From assembly GCF_900240285.1 (NCBI RefSeq), contig NZ_OESS01000002.1:124001-188000 (forward strand): a stretch of DNA of 64,000 nt. The letters are read 5' to 3'. The stretch is from Halobacillus sp. Marseille-P3879 (lineage in GTDB: Bacteria; Bacillota; Bacilli; Bacillales; Halobacillaceae). Under the pieces are notes generated by a model that saw only the letters and a list, made by a program, of their open reading frames with translations, was not told the DNA's origin and did no database searches. A program made the position numbers and the translations under genes. Each line of letters starts with the position of its first letter. The first letter of the stretch is position 1. Shown in pieces: positions 1 through 8,422 of the stretch.

Positions 1-2
1 AA

Positions 3-1388
3 AAGCGTGAAGAGAACAATGAAACATGGACGAATAGTTATGTGGATGCAGCCATTCGTGAAGCTGAAGAGAATTATCATATTTCACGAGAGGAATTAAA
101 ACGCGGAGGCTATCGACTTATTGTGGAAATGGATCCTGCTATACAACGGATTGCTTCAGAAAAAATGAAGAATGGGGAATTTGCGCCAGGCTCTCAGGAG
201 CAGGTTGAAGGAGCTTTTACATTAATGGATCAAAAAACAGGTGGATTAGCTGCTGTCGTAGGGGGGCGTGATTTTAAGCACGGAGATGTGAATCGAGCGT
301 TGACTCGTAAGCAGCCTGGTTCCGTGATCAAGCCTTTATCTGTATACGGACCAGCTTTGATGGACAAAAAGTATATTCCATACTCCTTATTAGAAGATGA
401 ACAGACCAGCTATGGAGACTATACCCCTCGAAATTATGACGGGCAATACGATGGGTACACCTCTATGTATCAGGCGATTATTGAATCGAAAAATGCCCCT
501 GCAGTTTGGCTCTTAGATCAAATGGGGATTGGATATGCTAAAAAATATTTAGAGCAGCTTGGTCTTCCGACAAAAGACGAAGGGTTATCTATTGCTTTAG
601 GAGGACTATCAGAAGGTTATACGCCTCTGCAGCTCACTCAAGCTTATCGAAGCTTTGCGAACCAGGGAAAGGTAATAGATGGACATGCGATTCAACAAAT
701 TATCGACCGCAACGGAGAGGTCATCCACCGCCAAGAGATTTCAGAGAAACAAGTATTTAACGAAGAGACTGCCTGGAATATGACTCAAATGCTTGAAAAA
801 ACAGTGGAGGCAGGTACAGCTCAAGCAGGGAGTTTTGCTAAAGCTCTGGCTGGTAAAACGGGGACTCAGCAGCATCCATCTGTGGAAGGAAAAAACAAAG
901 ACGTTTGGTTTGCAGGGTACACGCCCAAATATGCAGGAGCTTTATGGATGGGATATGATCATTCGGGGGAAGATTATTACCTCACTGGTGGAAGTGAATA
1001 TCCTACTGCTCTAATGAAATCTATATTGTCCGAGGTAGATGAGGAAAAAGAAATGGCCTCATCATTTAAGAAGCCGGAGGGGCTCGAGCGCTTGCCTGAC
1101 CCGATTTCTCTCCCTGAAATTAACGATGCTAAAGGCTCTGTCGGCTTTGGCGGTTTCAGACTGGTCTCCGGGACGATTGAATGGACGCCAGCCGACGACG
1201 ACCGTGTAATCTATCGAATATATGAAGATAGAGAAAACGGTAAAAGATTAATCGGGGATGTAACGGGGGAAGGCCGGTATAGTGTGAGCGGATTTAGCTT
1301 GCTAAGCTCAAGAACTTATGTTGTGGTGCCTTATGACCCGTTGACCGGGCGGGAAGGAGAGCCATCAAATTCTGTGACGATAAATTAA
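3..1388 (+). CDS. pbpF: Class A penicillin-binding protein, C-terminal part (PbpF-like)
   Basis: The reading frame is open from the first bases, so the start lies upstream of the window; only the transpeptidase half is present. It cross-links peptidoglycan peptides on the outer membrane face. All three penicillin-binding motifs are visible: SxxK in PGSVIKP, SxN in SKNAP and KTG in AGKTGTQ. The last ~90 residues after the transpeptidase look like a fibronectin type III-like domain (segments such as GTIEWTPADDD and RTYVVVPYDP). The N-terminal membrane anchor and transglycosylase domain are expected upstream but not seen. The position directly before hemEHY matches B. subtilis pbpF, which is why I use that symbol; ponA-type paralogues are similar. 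Confidence 0.85.
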   Translation, partial: KREENNETWTNSYVDAAIREAEENYHISREELKRGGYRLIVEMDPAIQRIASEKMKNGEFAPGSQEQVEGAFTLMDQKTGGLAAVVGGRDFKHGDVNRALTRKQPGSVIKPLSVYGPALMDKKYIPYSLLEDEQTSYGDYTPRNYDGQYDGYTSMYQAIIESKNAPAVWLLDQMGIGYAKKYLEQLGLPTKDEGLSIALGGLSEGYTPLQLTQAYRSFANQGKVIDGHAIQQIIDRNGEVIHRQEISEKQVFNEETAWNMTQMLEKTVEAGTAQAGSFAKALAGKTGTQQHPSVEGKNKDVWFAGYTPKYAGALWMGYDHSGEDYYLTGGSEYPTALMKSILSEVDEEKEMASSFKKPEGLERLPDPISLPEINDAKGSVGFGGFRLVSGTIEWTPADDDRVIYRIYEDRENGKRLIGDVTGEGRYSVSGFSLLSSRTYVVVPYDPLTGREGEPSNSVTIN

Positions 1389-1506
1389 CACCTGTGAAAA
1401 AATGCACAAAACAGTGACAAATCAATCGTTTTTCTATACACCGAGTAAAAATATGAGTATAGTGGAAAGCGGATAAACGTTGAACGTGTAAAAGGAGTTA
1501 TGAGGG

Positions 1507-2544
1507 ATGACGAAACCATTTAATGATACGATCTTAAAAGCATTTCGGGGTGAGCCGACAAGTCATACACCAGTTTGGTACATGAGACAGGCCGGCCGTT
1601 CACAGCCTGAATACCGTAAATTAAAAGAAAAATACTCACTTTTTGAAATCACGCACCAGCCCGAACTAGGTGCTTATGTAACGAGGCTGCCTGTAGAACA
1701 GTACGATGTGGATGCGGCCATACTATACAAAGACATTATGACACCGCTGCCTGCCATAGGCGTAGATGTGGAAATTAAAAAAGGAATCGGACCAGTAATT
1801 GATAATCCTATCCGGAGTAAAGCCGATATTATGAAGCTTGGAACCATTGATCCTGAAACGGATGTTTCTTATGTCATGGATACCATTCGTCTGCTGACGG
1901 AAGAACAGCTGAATGTACCGCTTATCGGTTTTTCCGGTGCACCATTCACTTTGGCAAGCTATATGATTGAGGGCGGCCCTTCGAAAAATTATAATAAAAC
2001 AAAAGCACTGATGTATAGTGATCCAGAAACGTGGTTTGCACTCATGGATAAGCTTGCTGACACCACCATTAGATATGCTCGGGCCCAGGTTGAAGCCGGG
2101 GCTAGTGCTATTCAAATTTTTGATTCATGGGTTGGCGCTTTAAATGTTGAGGATTACCGTACATTCATTAAGCCGATTATGGAGATTATTTTCTCAGAAC
2201 TTCGCTCAACAGAGGTTCCTTTAATAATGTTTGGAGTAGGGGCAAGACATTTGGCACTGGAATGGAATGACCTCCCAGTGGATGTCGTAGGTCTAGATTG
2301 GCGCCTCTCCATTAAAGAAGCCAGGGATATGGGAATTACAAAGCCGCTTCAAGGAAACCTTGATCCTTCAATCTTACTTTCCGATTGGAGTGTTATCGAA
2401 GAGCGTGCGAAAGCGATTATTGATGAAGGAAAGCATCATCCAAGCCATATTTTTAACTTAGGTCATGGGGTTACGCCGGACATTAAGCCTGAAACCTTAC
2501 AGCGTCTAACCCGGCTTATTCACGATTATTCAAAAAAGATTTAA
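1507..2544 (+). CDS. hemE: Uroporphyrinogen III decarboxylase
   Basis: Decarboxylates the four acetate side chains of uroporphyrinogen III to give coproporphyrinogen III in the cytoplasm. The 345-residue length is normal for HemE. The signature [12 protein letters not shown] near residues 26-37 and the internal [17 protein letters not shown] stretch are typical of the active-site region. A purine-rich ribosome site (AAAGGAG) precedes the ATG. First gene of a tight hemE-hemH-hemY run (13 bp, then 2 bp gaps), so the three are probably co-transcribed. No clear regulatory element was recognised in the ~118 bp after the penicillin-binding protein gene. Confidence 0.97.
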   Translation: MTKPFNDTILKAFRGEPTSHTPVWYMRQAGRSQPEYRKLKEKYSLFEITHQPELGAYVTRLPVEQYDVDAAILYKDIMTPLPAIGVDVEIKKGIGPVIDNPIRSKADIMKLGTIDPETDVSYVMDTIRLLTEEQLNVPLIGFSGAPFTLASYMIEGGPSKNYNKTKALMYSDPETWFALMDKLADTTIRYARAQVEAGASAIQIFDSWVGALNVEDYRTFIKPIMEIIFSELRSTEVPLIMFGVGARHLALEWNDLPVDVVGLDWRLSIKEARDMGITKPLQGNLDPSILLSDWSVIEERAKAIIDEGKHHPSHIFNLGHGVTPDIKPETLQRLTRLIHDYSKKI

Positions 2545-2557
2545 GAGGTGAACGGTA

Positions 2558-3493
2558 ATGAATAAAAGACAAGTTGGTTTGCTCGTGATGGCATACGGAA
2601 CGCCTTATAAAGAAGAAGATTTAGAGCCGTATTACACCCATATCCGCCACGGCAGAAAACCTTCAGAGGCAATGCTGCAAGATCTGCGGGACCGCTACGA
2701 TGCGATTGGCGGTATTTCCCCTCTTGCTCGTATTACAGAAGATCAAGCGACTGCTTTGCAGGATACATTAAATGAAGAACAAGACGAAATTGAATTTAAG
2801 ATGTATTTAGGACTTAAACACATTGAGCCATTTGTGGAAGAGGCCGTGCAGCAAATGGCTGAAGACGGCATCCAGGAGGCTGTCTCTATTGTCCTGGCGC
2901 CCCATTACTCGACATACAGCGTGAAGTCATATAACGGACGGGCTCAGGAAGAAGCTGAAAAGCATGGTATTTCTATTCGTTCCGTCGAAAGCTGGTACGA
3001 CGCTCCTGGTTTTATCGACTATTGGAGTGAGCATATTCTGGCAGAGTACGAGAAAATCCCTTCACATGAAAGGGAAAATACGTGCTTGATTGTTTCAGCA
3101 CATAGTCTTCCTGAGAAGATTTTAGAAGGCGGCGATCCGTATCCGGAACAATTAAAGCGGACAGCACAGCTAATCTCAGAGGAAACTGGCATCACACAAT
3201 ATGAAGTTGGGTGGCAGAGTGAAGGTAATACGCCGGATCCGTGGCTTGGTCCTGACGTTCAGGATCTAACAAAAGATCTTTTTAATGAAAAAGGCTATCA
3301 TTCCTTTGTTTATGCACCGGTTGGATTTGTATCGGATCATCTTGAGGTCCTATATGATAATGATTATGAGTGTAAAGTGGTTTGTCACGAAATCGGAGCT
3401 GATTATTATCGCCCGGCCATGCCGAATACCCATCCTAAATTTATTCGCACATTAGCTGGTGTCGTACTTGCTAAGATTGAAGAGCAGGTATAA
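2558..3493 (+). CDS. hemH: Coproporphyrin III ferrochelatase
   Basis: Inserts ferrous iron into the porphyrin. In Gram-positive bacteria the substrate is coproporphyrin III (enzyme also called CpfC), made by the next gene product. The 311-residue protein has the ferrochelatase N-terminus [11 protein letters not shown] and the SAHSLPEKI segment holding the conserved catalytic histidine; the conserved glutamate region is in [14 protein letters not shown]. It is soluble, with no signal peptide. It lies between hemE and hemY with gaps of 13 and 2 bp. Confidence 0.97.
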   Translation: MNKRQVGLLVMAYGTPYKEEDLEPYYTHIRHGRKPSEAMLQDLRDRYDAIGGISPLARITEDQATALQDTLNEEQDEIEFKMYLGLKHIEPFVEEAVQQMAEDGIQEAVSIVLAPHYSTYSVKSYNGRAQEEAEKHGISIRSVESWYDAPGFIDYWSEHILAEYEKIPSHERENTCLIVSAHSLPEKILEGGDPYPEQLKRTAQLISEETGITQYEVGWQSEGNTPDPWLGPDVQDLTKDLFNEKGYHSFVYAPVGFVSDHLEVLYDNDYECKVVCHEIGADYYRPAMPNTHPKFIRTLAGVVLAKIEEQV

Positions 3494-3495
3494 AT

Positions 3496-4893
3496 ATGGA
3501 ACGAAAAAAAGTGGTAATAGCAGGCGGCGGTATCTCTGGATTAACTGCTGCCTATTATTTACAAAAAGAAATACGTGAAAAGCAGCTCCCAATTGAGGTT
3601 GAACTTTATGAAGCGAGTGATCACTTAGGCGGGAAGATCGATACTGTTAAGCGGAATGGCTTCACTATTGAGCGGGGGCCGGATTCCTTTTTAGAAAGGA
3701 AAAAAAGCGCCACCCGTTTAGCGCAGGAGGTTGGACTGGAGGACAAGCTGGTTCCTAATGGAACAGGCCAGGCATACATCCTCGTAAAAAACAAACTTCA
3801 CAAAATGCCGAGCGGATCGTTCATGGGAATCCCGACTAGAATCCGTCCCTTTCTTTTTTCTGGTCTTTTCACTCCAGCAGGTAAATTAAGAGCCGCTCTT
3901 GATCTTGTAAAACCAAAACAGGAAATAGAAGGTGATCAATCATTAGGATTGTTTTTTAGAAGACGTCTTGGAAATCAAGTCGTTGAAAATCTAATTGAGC
4001 CCTTGTTATCTGGGATTTATGCCGGTGATATTGATGATCTAAGCCTGCTGGCTACATTTCCTAATTTTTATCAATTAGAGCAGGAGCATGGCAGTTTAAT
4101 TAAAGGTTTAAGAAATACCATGCCTAAACCTTCGAAAAGCAAACAGAAGCCAAGCATGTTCCGCACCTTTGAAGATGGACTAAGTTCGCTCGTTGAAGCG
4201 GTGGAGGTACAGCTCGACCCATCCTCAGTACACAGGAACAAAGGGATAGATCATATTGAGAAAAAAGATGAAGGCTATCATGTCTTATTGAGTGATGGAA
4301 CTGTAGAAAAAGCAGATGCCGTGATTGCGGCTGTGCCTTATTTTGCAGCTCAGCGCATGCTTTCTCAATACGGGTTCATGGATAATCTAAAAGAAATGAA
4401 AGCAACATCTGTAGCAAACGTAGCGATGGCCTTTGATGCCGCGGCAATCAAAAAAGATATCGACGGTACGGGATTCGTAGTCTCTCGTAACAGTCGTTTC
4501 CGTATTACAGCGTGTACGTGGACCCACAAAAAATGGCCTCATACCACACCAGAAGGCAAGGTAATGCTCCGCTGCTACGTAGGTAAACCTAATGATCAAG
4601 AAGTCGTCGATTTGTCGGACGAGGAAATTACTGAGATTGCATTGCAAGACCTGAATCAGATTATGAAAATTGACGCACAGCCTGATTTTTCTATCGTCAC
4701 AAGATGGCGTAATTCGATGCCGCAATATTCCGTGGGGCATCAAGATCGTATAAAACAGGTAACCGAAAAAATGAGAGATGAACTGCCAGGTGTTTATTTG
4801 GCTGGCGCTTCCTATGGAGGAATTGGACTGCCGGACTGTATCGACCAGGGTGAAGCTGCCGTCGAGAAGGTCCTTAAACACCTGAACCCCTAA
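3496..4893 (+). CDS. hemY: Coproporphyrinogen III oxidase (protoporphyrinogen oxidase family)
   Basis: FAD flavoprotein that oxidises coproporphyrinogen III to coproporphyrin III in the Gram-positive haem route (renamed CgoX). The dinucleotide-binding motif VVIAGGGISGLTAAYY is at residues 6-21, and the C-terminal GASYGGIGLPDCIDQG completes the FAD site. Length 465 is usual for the family. Starts 2 bp after hemH and ends inside a terminator hairpin. The TetR gene yhgD that follows in B. subtilis is replaced here by a LacI-type regulator. Confidence 0.96.
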   Translation: MERKKVVIAGGGISGLTAAYYLQKEIREKQLPIEVELYEASDHLGGKIDTVKRNGFTIERGPDSFLERKKSATRLAQEVGLEDKLVPNGTGQAYILVKNKLHKMPSGSFMGIPTRIRPFLFSGLFTPAGKLRAALDLVKPKQEIEGDQSLGLFFRRRLGNQVVENLIEPLLSGIYAGDIDDLSLLATFPNFYQLEQEHGSLIKGLRNTMPKPSKSKQKPSMFRTFEDGLSSLVEAVEVQLDPSSVHRNKGIDHIEKKDEGYHVLLSDGTVEKADAVIAAVPYFAAQRMLSQYGFMDNLKEMKATSVANVAMAFDAAAIKKDIDGTGFVVSRNSRFRITACTWTHKKWPHTTPEGKVMLRCYVGKPNDQEVVDLSDEEITEIALQDLNQIMKIDAQPDFSIVTRWRNSMPQYSVGHQDRIKQVTEKMRDELPGVYLAGASYGGIGLPDCIDQGEAAVEKVLKHLNP

Positions 4894-4922
4894 CTGCTGC
4901 CCCCTGCAGCAGTTTTTTTCTT
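4892..4922 (+). terminator. Rho-independent terminator after hemY
   Basis: A 9-bp perfect stem (AACTGCTGC with GCAGCAGTT) around a 5-base loop is followed by a long T-run. The left arm begins inside the hemY stop codon, ending the hemEHY transcript. Confidence 0.93.
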
Positions 4923-4931
4923 TTTTATCTG

Positions 4932-4972
4932 TGTACCGGGTACAGCTTCCTCTATTTGGTGTACCTGGTACC
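4932..4972. repeat. Two copies of the odd palindrome TGTACCnGGTAC(A/C)
   Basis: TGTACCGGGTACA at 4932-4944 is a perfect 13-bp odd palindrome, and TGTACCTGGTACC at 4960-4972 is a near copy. Their centres are 28 bp apart. They lie between the hemY terminator and the -35 box of the LacI-type gene. They could be an activator or repressor site, or members of the short dispersed palindromes common in Bacillaceae intergenic DNA. Confidence 0.6.
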
Positions 4973-4990
4973 AAACAATTCAATTTTCTC

Positions 4991-5039
4991 TTGCATCTTT
5001 TAAATTCTATTAGTATGATTTGATATGAAAACGATTTCA
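4991..5039 (+). promoter_or_regulatory. Promoter of LacI-type gene with cre/LacI-type operator at the start site
   Basis: A sigma-A promoter is visible: TTGCAT at 4991-4996, a 17-bp spacer, and TATGAT at 5014-5019. Right downstream, TGAAAACGATTTCA at 5026-5039 fits the TGWAANCGNTNWCA consensus of CcpA cre sites and related LacI-family operators at every fixed position. Its place over the expected transcription start suggests repression, by CcpA or by the gene product itself. Confidence 0.75.
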
Positions 5040-5067
5040 AAATGTGGCTGAAACAGGGGGAGTTAAA

Positions 5068-6090
5068 ATGGCTACTATTGAGGATGTGGCCCGGCTGGCA
5101 GGTTTGTCACGGACTACGGTATCTCGGGTGATTAACGATCAACCCTACGTCACGGAAGAGAAAAAAGAAAAGATTATTGAGGCAATGGAGCAGTTAGGTT
5201 ATGTACCTAATTCTTCGGCACGCCGATTGCGCAGTCAACGTACAGAAACAATTGCTGTACTGCTTCCTCGGGTAACAAATCCGTTCTTCGGTCATTTAAT
5301 AGAAGCCATGGAGCTCAAAGCTTCTGAATACGGATACCAGGTGATCGTTTGTCAGACACATGATAAGAAGCAAAAAGAATTGGATTATTTGCAGCTGCTT
5401 AAAACGAAGCAAGTCGATGGCGTGGTGATGACTTCATTGGCGAACCAATGGAAGGCTATTGAACCGTATCTGGAGTCAGGGCCGGTTGTTCTTTGTAACG
5501 AATACATGGAAACGGAGCAGGTATCTATGGTTCACATTGATCACCGGCAGGCTGCTTATGATGCAACAGTTCATCTAATAGAACAGGGATGTAACAGAAT
5601 TGCTTACTCAACGGGTTCTCAAGAAACCCATATTACTGATCAGCGTAAACAAGGCTTTCTGCAGGCGTTAAACGACTATAAATTGGTTTTTCCAAAAGAG
5701 CTTGAAATTAACGGTGCTCTCGATGTAAAAGATGGACAACAAGTGTTTTCCTTTTTGCAACAGCAAGCCCAAAGAGTCGATGGTATATTCACGGGGTCAG
5801 ATGAGGTGGCGGCCGGCATCATTTATGCAGCCTCTGAATCTGGATGGAAAATTCCGGAAGACTTGGCGGTTATAGGTTTTGATAATCAGATGATTTCATT
5901 GCTTATGGCGCCGGCGATCACAACCATTCAACAACCTGTAGATGAGATGGCGAAGAAGACCATTGAAATTCTAGTAGGCAAAATAAAAAGTGAAGAATAC
6001 CGACTTGAGAAGCAATACGTTTATAATTATGAACTGCTTAAACGAAAGTCCACTGAACGATTAAATATAAAGGAATCCGCTTCTACATAA
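5068..6090 (+). CDS. LacI/GalR-family transcriptional regulator
   Basis: 340-residue regulator: an N-terminal helix-turn-helix of LacI type (TIEDVARLAGLSRTTVSRV, then the hinge helix SSARRLRSQRT), followed by a periplasmic-binding-protein-like sugar-sensor domain beginning TIAVLLPRVTNPFF. I chose the ATG at 5068 because AGGGGGAG sits just before it; a GTG 24 bases upstream is in frame but has no good ribosome site. The neighbours are haem genes and yhfH, so the effector and target genes cannot be read from context. Its own promoter carries a matching operator, so autoregulation is likely. I cannot assign a named orthologue. Confidence 0.9.
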   Translation: MATIEDVARLAGLSRTTVSRVINDQPYVTEEKKEKIIEAMEQLGYVPNSSARRLRSQRTETIAVLLPRVTNPFFGHLIEAMELKASEYGYQVIVCQTHDKKQKELDYLQLLKTKQVDGVVMTSLANQWKAIEPYLESGPVVLCNEYMETEQVSMVHIDHRQAAYDATVHLIEQGCNRIAYSTGSQETHITDQRKQGFLQALNDYKLVFPKELEINGALDVKDGQQVFSFLQQQAQRVDGIFTGSDEVAAGIIYAASESGWKIPEDLAVIGFDNQMISLLMAPAITTIQQPVDEMAKKTIEILVGKIKSEEYRLEKQYVYNYELLKRKSTERLNIKESAST

Positions 6091-6106
6091 AAGAGGCGGA
6101 TTTTTT
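6074..6106 (+). terminator. Terminator of the LacI-type gene
   Basis: AATCCGCTTCT pairs with AGAGGCGGATT (11 bp, one G-U) and is followed by TTTTTT. The left arm overlaps the last codons of the gene. Confidence 0.88.
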
Positions 6107-6109
6107 CAT

Positions 6110-6138
6110 AAAAAAAAGAGCAGCGCCGATGCTGCTCT
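6110..6138 (-). terminator. Terminator of yhfH (minus strand)
   Basis: An 8-bp stem AGAGCAGC/GCTGCTCT with a 6-base loop; the run of A on the plus strand gives a T-run on the minus strand, where yhfH is read. Confidence 0.85.
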
Positions 6139-6183
6139 GGAAAATTAAAAGTTCAAAAACGGTAGAGATGTGGAATACTATGA

Positions 6184-6312
6184 TTAACGGGCAGGGTGAC
6201 TGCATTCATCGCAAACATTACCATAGCAGTCAGCTTGCTCCTGAATTGCATGGCCGCATTTTGTACATTGCTTTTTCGGTAGGTTTCGGAAAAATTCAAT
6301 GACGTTCATCAT
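6184..6312 (-). CDS. yhfH: YhfH-family small zinc-ribbon-like protein
   Basis: A 42-residue protein starting MMNVIEFFRNLPKKQ. It has four cysteines as two knuckles, CTKC and CDEC (plus one more in ADCYG), as in a zinc ribbon. Length and location beside yhfI match B. subtilis yhfH. The ribosome site GGAGGCG precedes paired ATG codons, so the start may be one codon later. Function unknown; zinc binding is an inference from the cysteines. It has its own terminator and is read opposite to its neighbours. Confidence 0.88.
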   Translation of the reverse strand: MMNVIEFFRNLPKKQCTKCGHAIQEQADCYGNVCDECSHPAR

Positions 6313-6430
6313 ATGACATCGCCTCCATTAATTTATTGTAAAACCATTGTATTATAACAATATTCAGAATTCAACCATCTGTTATAAAACAATTTAAAAA
6401 TGGGTAAAAAGTATGGTAAGGAGTGAAAAA

Positions 6431-7171
6431 ATGCAAGTAACTGCGATTGGATATTGGGGTGGATACCCAGCTGTTAACGGTGCTACATCATGTTATCTAT
6501 TTGAAGAGGAAGGTTATAACTTATTAGTGGATTGTGGAAGCGGAGCCCTCTCAAAGCTGCAGAAAAAAATAGGTGTAAAAGATTTGGATGCCGTGATCTT
6601 ATCCCATTATCATAAAGATCACACAGCGGATGTAGGAGTTTTGCAATACGCTTGGCTTGTACAAAATTCGATTACTGATTCAAGTGATGTCCTTCCAATC
6701 TTTGGTCATGTACAAGATGAAGGAGGCTTTCAATCTCTGACACATCAATTTACAGAAGGAGTAGCTTATGACCCTGATGAGGCTTTACAGCTTGGCCCGT
6801 TTACGATTGAATTTTTACAGACCAGGCACCCTGTTCCTTGTTACGCATTGAAAATCTGTAGTAGTACAGGGGAAGTCGTTTATACAGCTGACACGAGTTA
6901 TTTTGAAGAACTTTCTGCTTTTGCCGGCGGAGCCGATCTGCTGATTACCGATACGAACTTTTATAAAGGAATGGATGGCAGCGGCCCTGGCCACATGACA
7001 AGTGAAGAAGCAGGAACTATCGCAGCAGACGCTGGAGTGAATACTCTGTGGCTCAGCCATTTGCCTCATTTTGGTGAGAGGAATCTTTTGCTACAGGAAG
7101 CTGCAGATGTCTTTCATGGTCACATTGAGCTGGCTGAAGAGGAGTTAACATGGAAATCAAACGCTGAATAA
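6431..7171 (+). CDS. yhfI: Metallo-beta-lactamase-fold hydrolase YhfI
   Basis: 246-residue cytoplasmic protein of the metallo-beta-lactamase fold. The metal motif HxHxDH is seen as SHYHKDHTAD near residues 59-68, with further ligands in TRHPVPCYA, TADTSYF and the late LSHLPHFG. The start at 6431 is chosen because AAGGAG precedes it and the N-terminus MQVTAIGYWGGYPA aligns with B. subtilis YhfI; an upstream in-frame ATG at 6413 has no ribosome site. The fold resembles RNase Z-like phosphodiesterases, but the substrate is not known. Confidence 0.9.
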   Translation: MQVTAIGYWGGYPAVNGATSCYLFEEEGYNLLVDCGSGALSKLQKKIGVKDLDAVILSHYHKDHTADVGVLQYAWLVQNSITDSSDVLPIFGHVQDEGGFQSLTHQFTEGVAYDPDEALQLGPFTIEFLQTRHPVPCYALKICSSTGEVVYTADTSYFEELSAFAGGADLLITDTNFYKGMDGSGPGHMTSEEAGTIAADAGVNTLWLSHLPHFGERNLLLQEAADVFHGHIELAEEELTWKSNAE

Positions 7172-7235
7172 ATTGTGAAATAACATCGAATTTTATACAA
7201 TATAAGTTAGAGTGCTACTGTGAAAGGATGAGACG

Positions 7236-8234
7236 ATGTTATTTATAGACCACGAAGGAGTCAATGATCCGCGTATAAATTTAGCAATTGAAGAATATGC
7301 TTTGAAAAATTTAGATATAAATGAAACCTATCTGCTTTTTTATATTAATAAACCATCTATTATTATTGGTAAAAACCAGAACACTGTCGAAGAAATTAAT
7401 ACTAACTATGTAGATGAAAATGGTATTCATGTAGTACGCCGATTATCAGGCGGCGGAGCTGTTTATCATGACCTCGGCAACCTGAACTTCAGCTTTATTA
7501 CGAAAGATGATGGTGACAGCTTTCATGATTTTGCAAAATTCACGGAGCCAGTGACACAGGCATTAAATAAGCTGGGTGTAGCTGCTGAACTTTCCGGCCG
7601 CAATGATATTGTGGTTGATGGACGTAAAATTTCAGGCAATGCTCAATTTTCCACTCGCGGAAGAATGTTTAGTCACGGCACATTGATGCTGGATTCAGAA
7701 ATTGAGAATGTGGTGTCAGCACTTAATGTGAAAACAGAGAAAATAAAATCAAAAGGAATAAAATCGATACGCAGTCGTGTGGCGAATATATCGGAATATC
7801 TTGAAGAATCGATTACGATGGAAGAGTTCAAACAGCTGATCCTGCGTTATATCTTTAATGTAGAAGACGTAAAAGATGTTCCTCAGTACAAATTAACAGA
7901 AGAAGATTGGACAAAGATCTACCAAATTGCTGATGATCGCTATCGGAATTGGGAGTGGAATTACGGTAAATCTCCGAAGTTTAACATTCAACAGACGAAG
8001 CGGATCGAAGGAGCCGGAAGCTATGATATTCGGCTTGATGTTTCCAAAGGCTATATACGAAATGTGAAAATCTACGGCGATTTCTTTGGTGTCGGAGACA
8101 TATCTGAAGTTGAAGAACGGCTGATAGGCGTAAAGTATGAGAGAGCATCCATTGCTGAAGCGATTGAAAACGTGGAAATCTCTCATTACTTAGGAAAAAT
8201 TACTAAAGAAGACTTTCTCGATATGATTTATTAA
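7236..8234 (+). CDS. lplJ: Lipoate-protein ligase LplJ
   Basis: Activates free lipoate or octanoate with ATP and attaches it to lipoyl domains of 2-oxoacid dehydrogenases and GcvH. The catalytic-domain motif RRLSGGGAVYHDLGNLNFSF and the lysine segment DGRKISGNAQ are both present. The 332-residue length matches B. subtilis LplJ (331). It follows yhfI by 64 bp and is closed by its own hairpin, so it may be monocistronic or share the yhfI transcript. Confidence 0.95.
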   Translation: MLFIDHEGVNDPRINLAIEEYALKNLDINETYLLFYINKPSIIIGKNQNTVEEINTNYVDENGIHVVRRLSGGGAVYHDLGNLNFSFITKDDGDSFHDFAKFTEPVTQALNKLGVAAELSGRNDIVVDGRKISGNAQFSTRGRMFSHGTLMLDSEIENVVSALNVKTEKIKSKGIKSIRSRVANISEYLEESITMEEFKQLILRYIFNVEDVKDVPQYKLTEEDWTKIYQIADDRYRNWEWNYGKSPKFNIQQTKRIEGAGSYDIRLDVSKGYIRNVKIYGDFFGVGDISEVEERLIGVKYERASIAEAIENVEISHYLGKITKEDFLDMIY

Positions 8235-8241
8235 TTAGACT

Positions 8242-8270
8242 ACCAGCAGATTAAAAGTCTGTTGGTTTTC
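8242..8270 (+). terminator. Terminator after lplJ
   Basis: ACCAGCAGA pairs with TCTGTTGGT (9 bp, one G-U) around a 7-base loop and is followed by a short T tract. Confidence 0.75.
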
Positions 8271-8381
8271 TATTTCTCAAGAAATTTTGGCCATATGCTG
8301 TTAATATTGATGTCTTTCCTTACTGTTGCACAATAATTGACAGTATTTTATAATCAAACTGTATATTTTTTAAATAAAAAA

Positions 8382-8399
8382 TGAATGACTATTCATTCA
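8382..8399. promoter_or_regulatory. FadR operator upstream of lcfB
   Basis: TGAATGACTATTCATTCA matches the B. subtilis FadR (YsiA) consensus TGAATGANNANTCATTCA. FadR is a TetR-family repressor of beta-oxidation genes released by long-chain acyl-CoA. It lies 24 bp before the chosen lcfB start, in a position to block transcription. Confidence 0.88.
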
Positions 8400-8422
8400 T
8401 AATAAGGGGAAGGGGAAATGGA

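Noticed and set aside
4387-5040. A 217-residue frame antisense to hemY
   Set aside because: A shadow of hemY codon structure; no ribosome site or homology, and it crosses a terminator.
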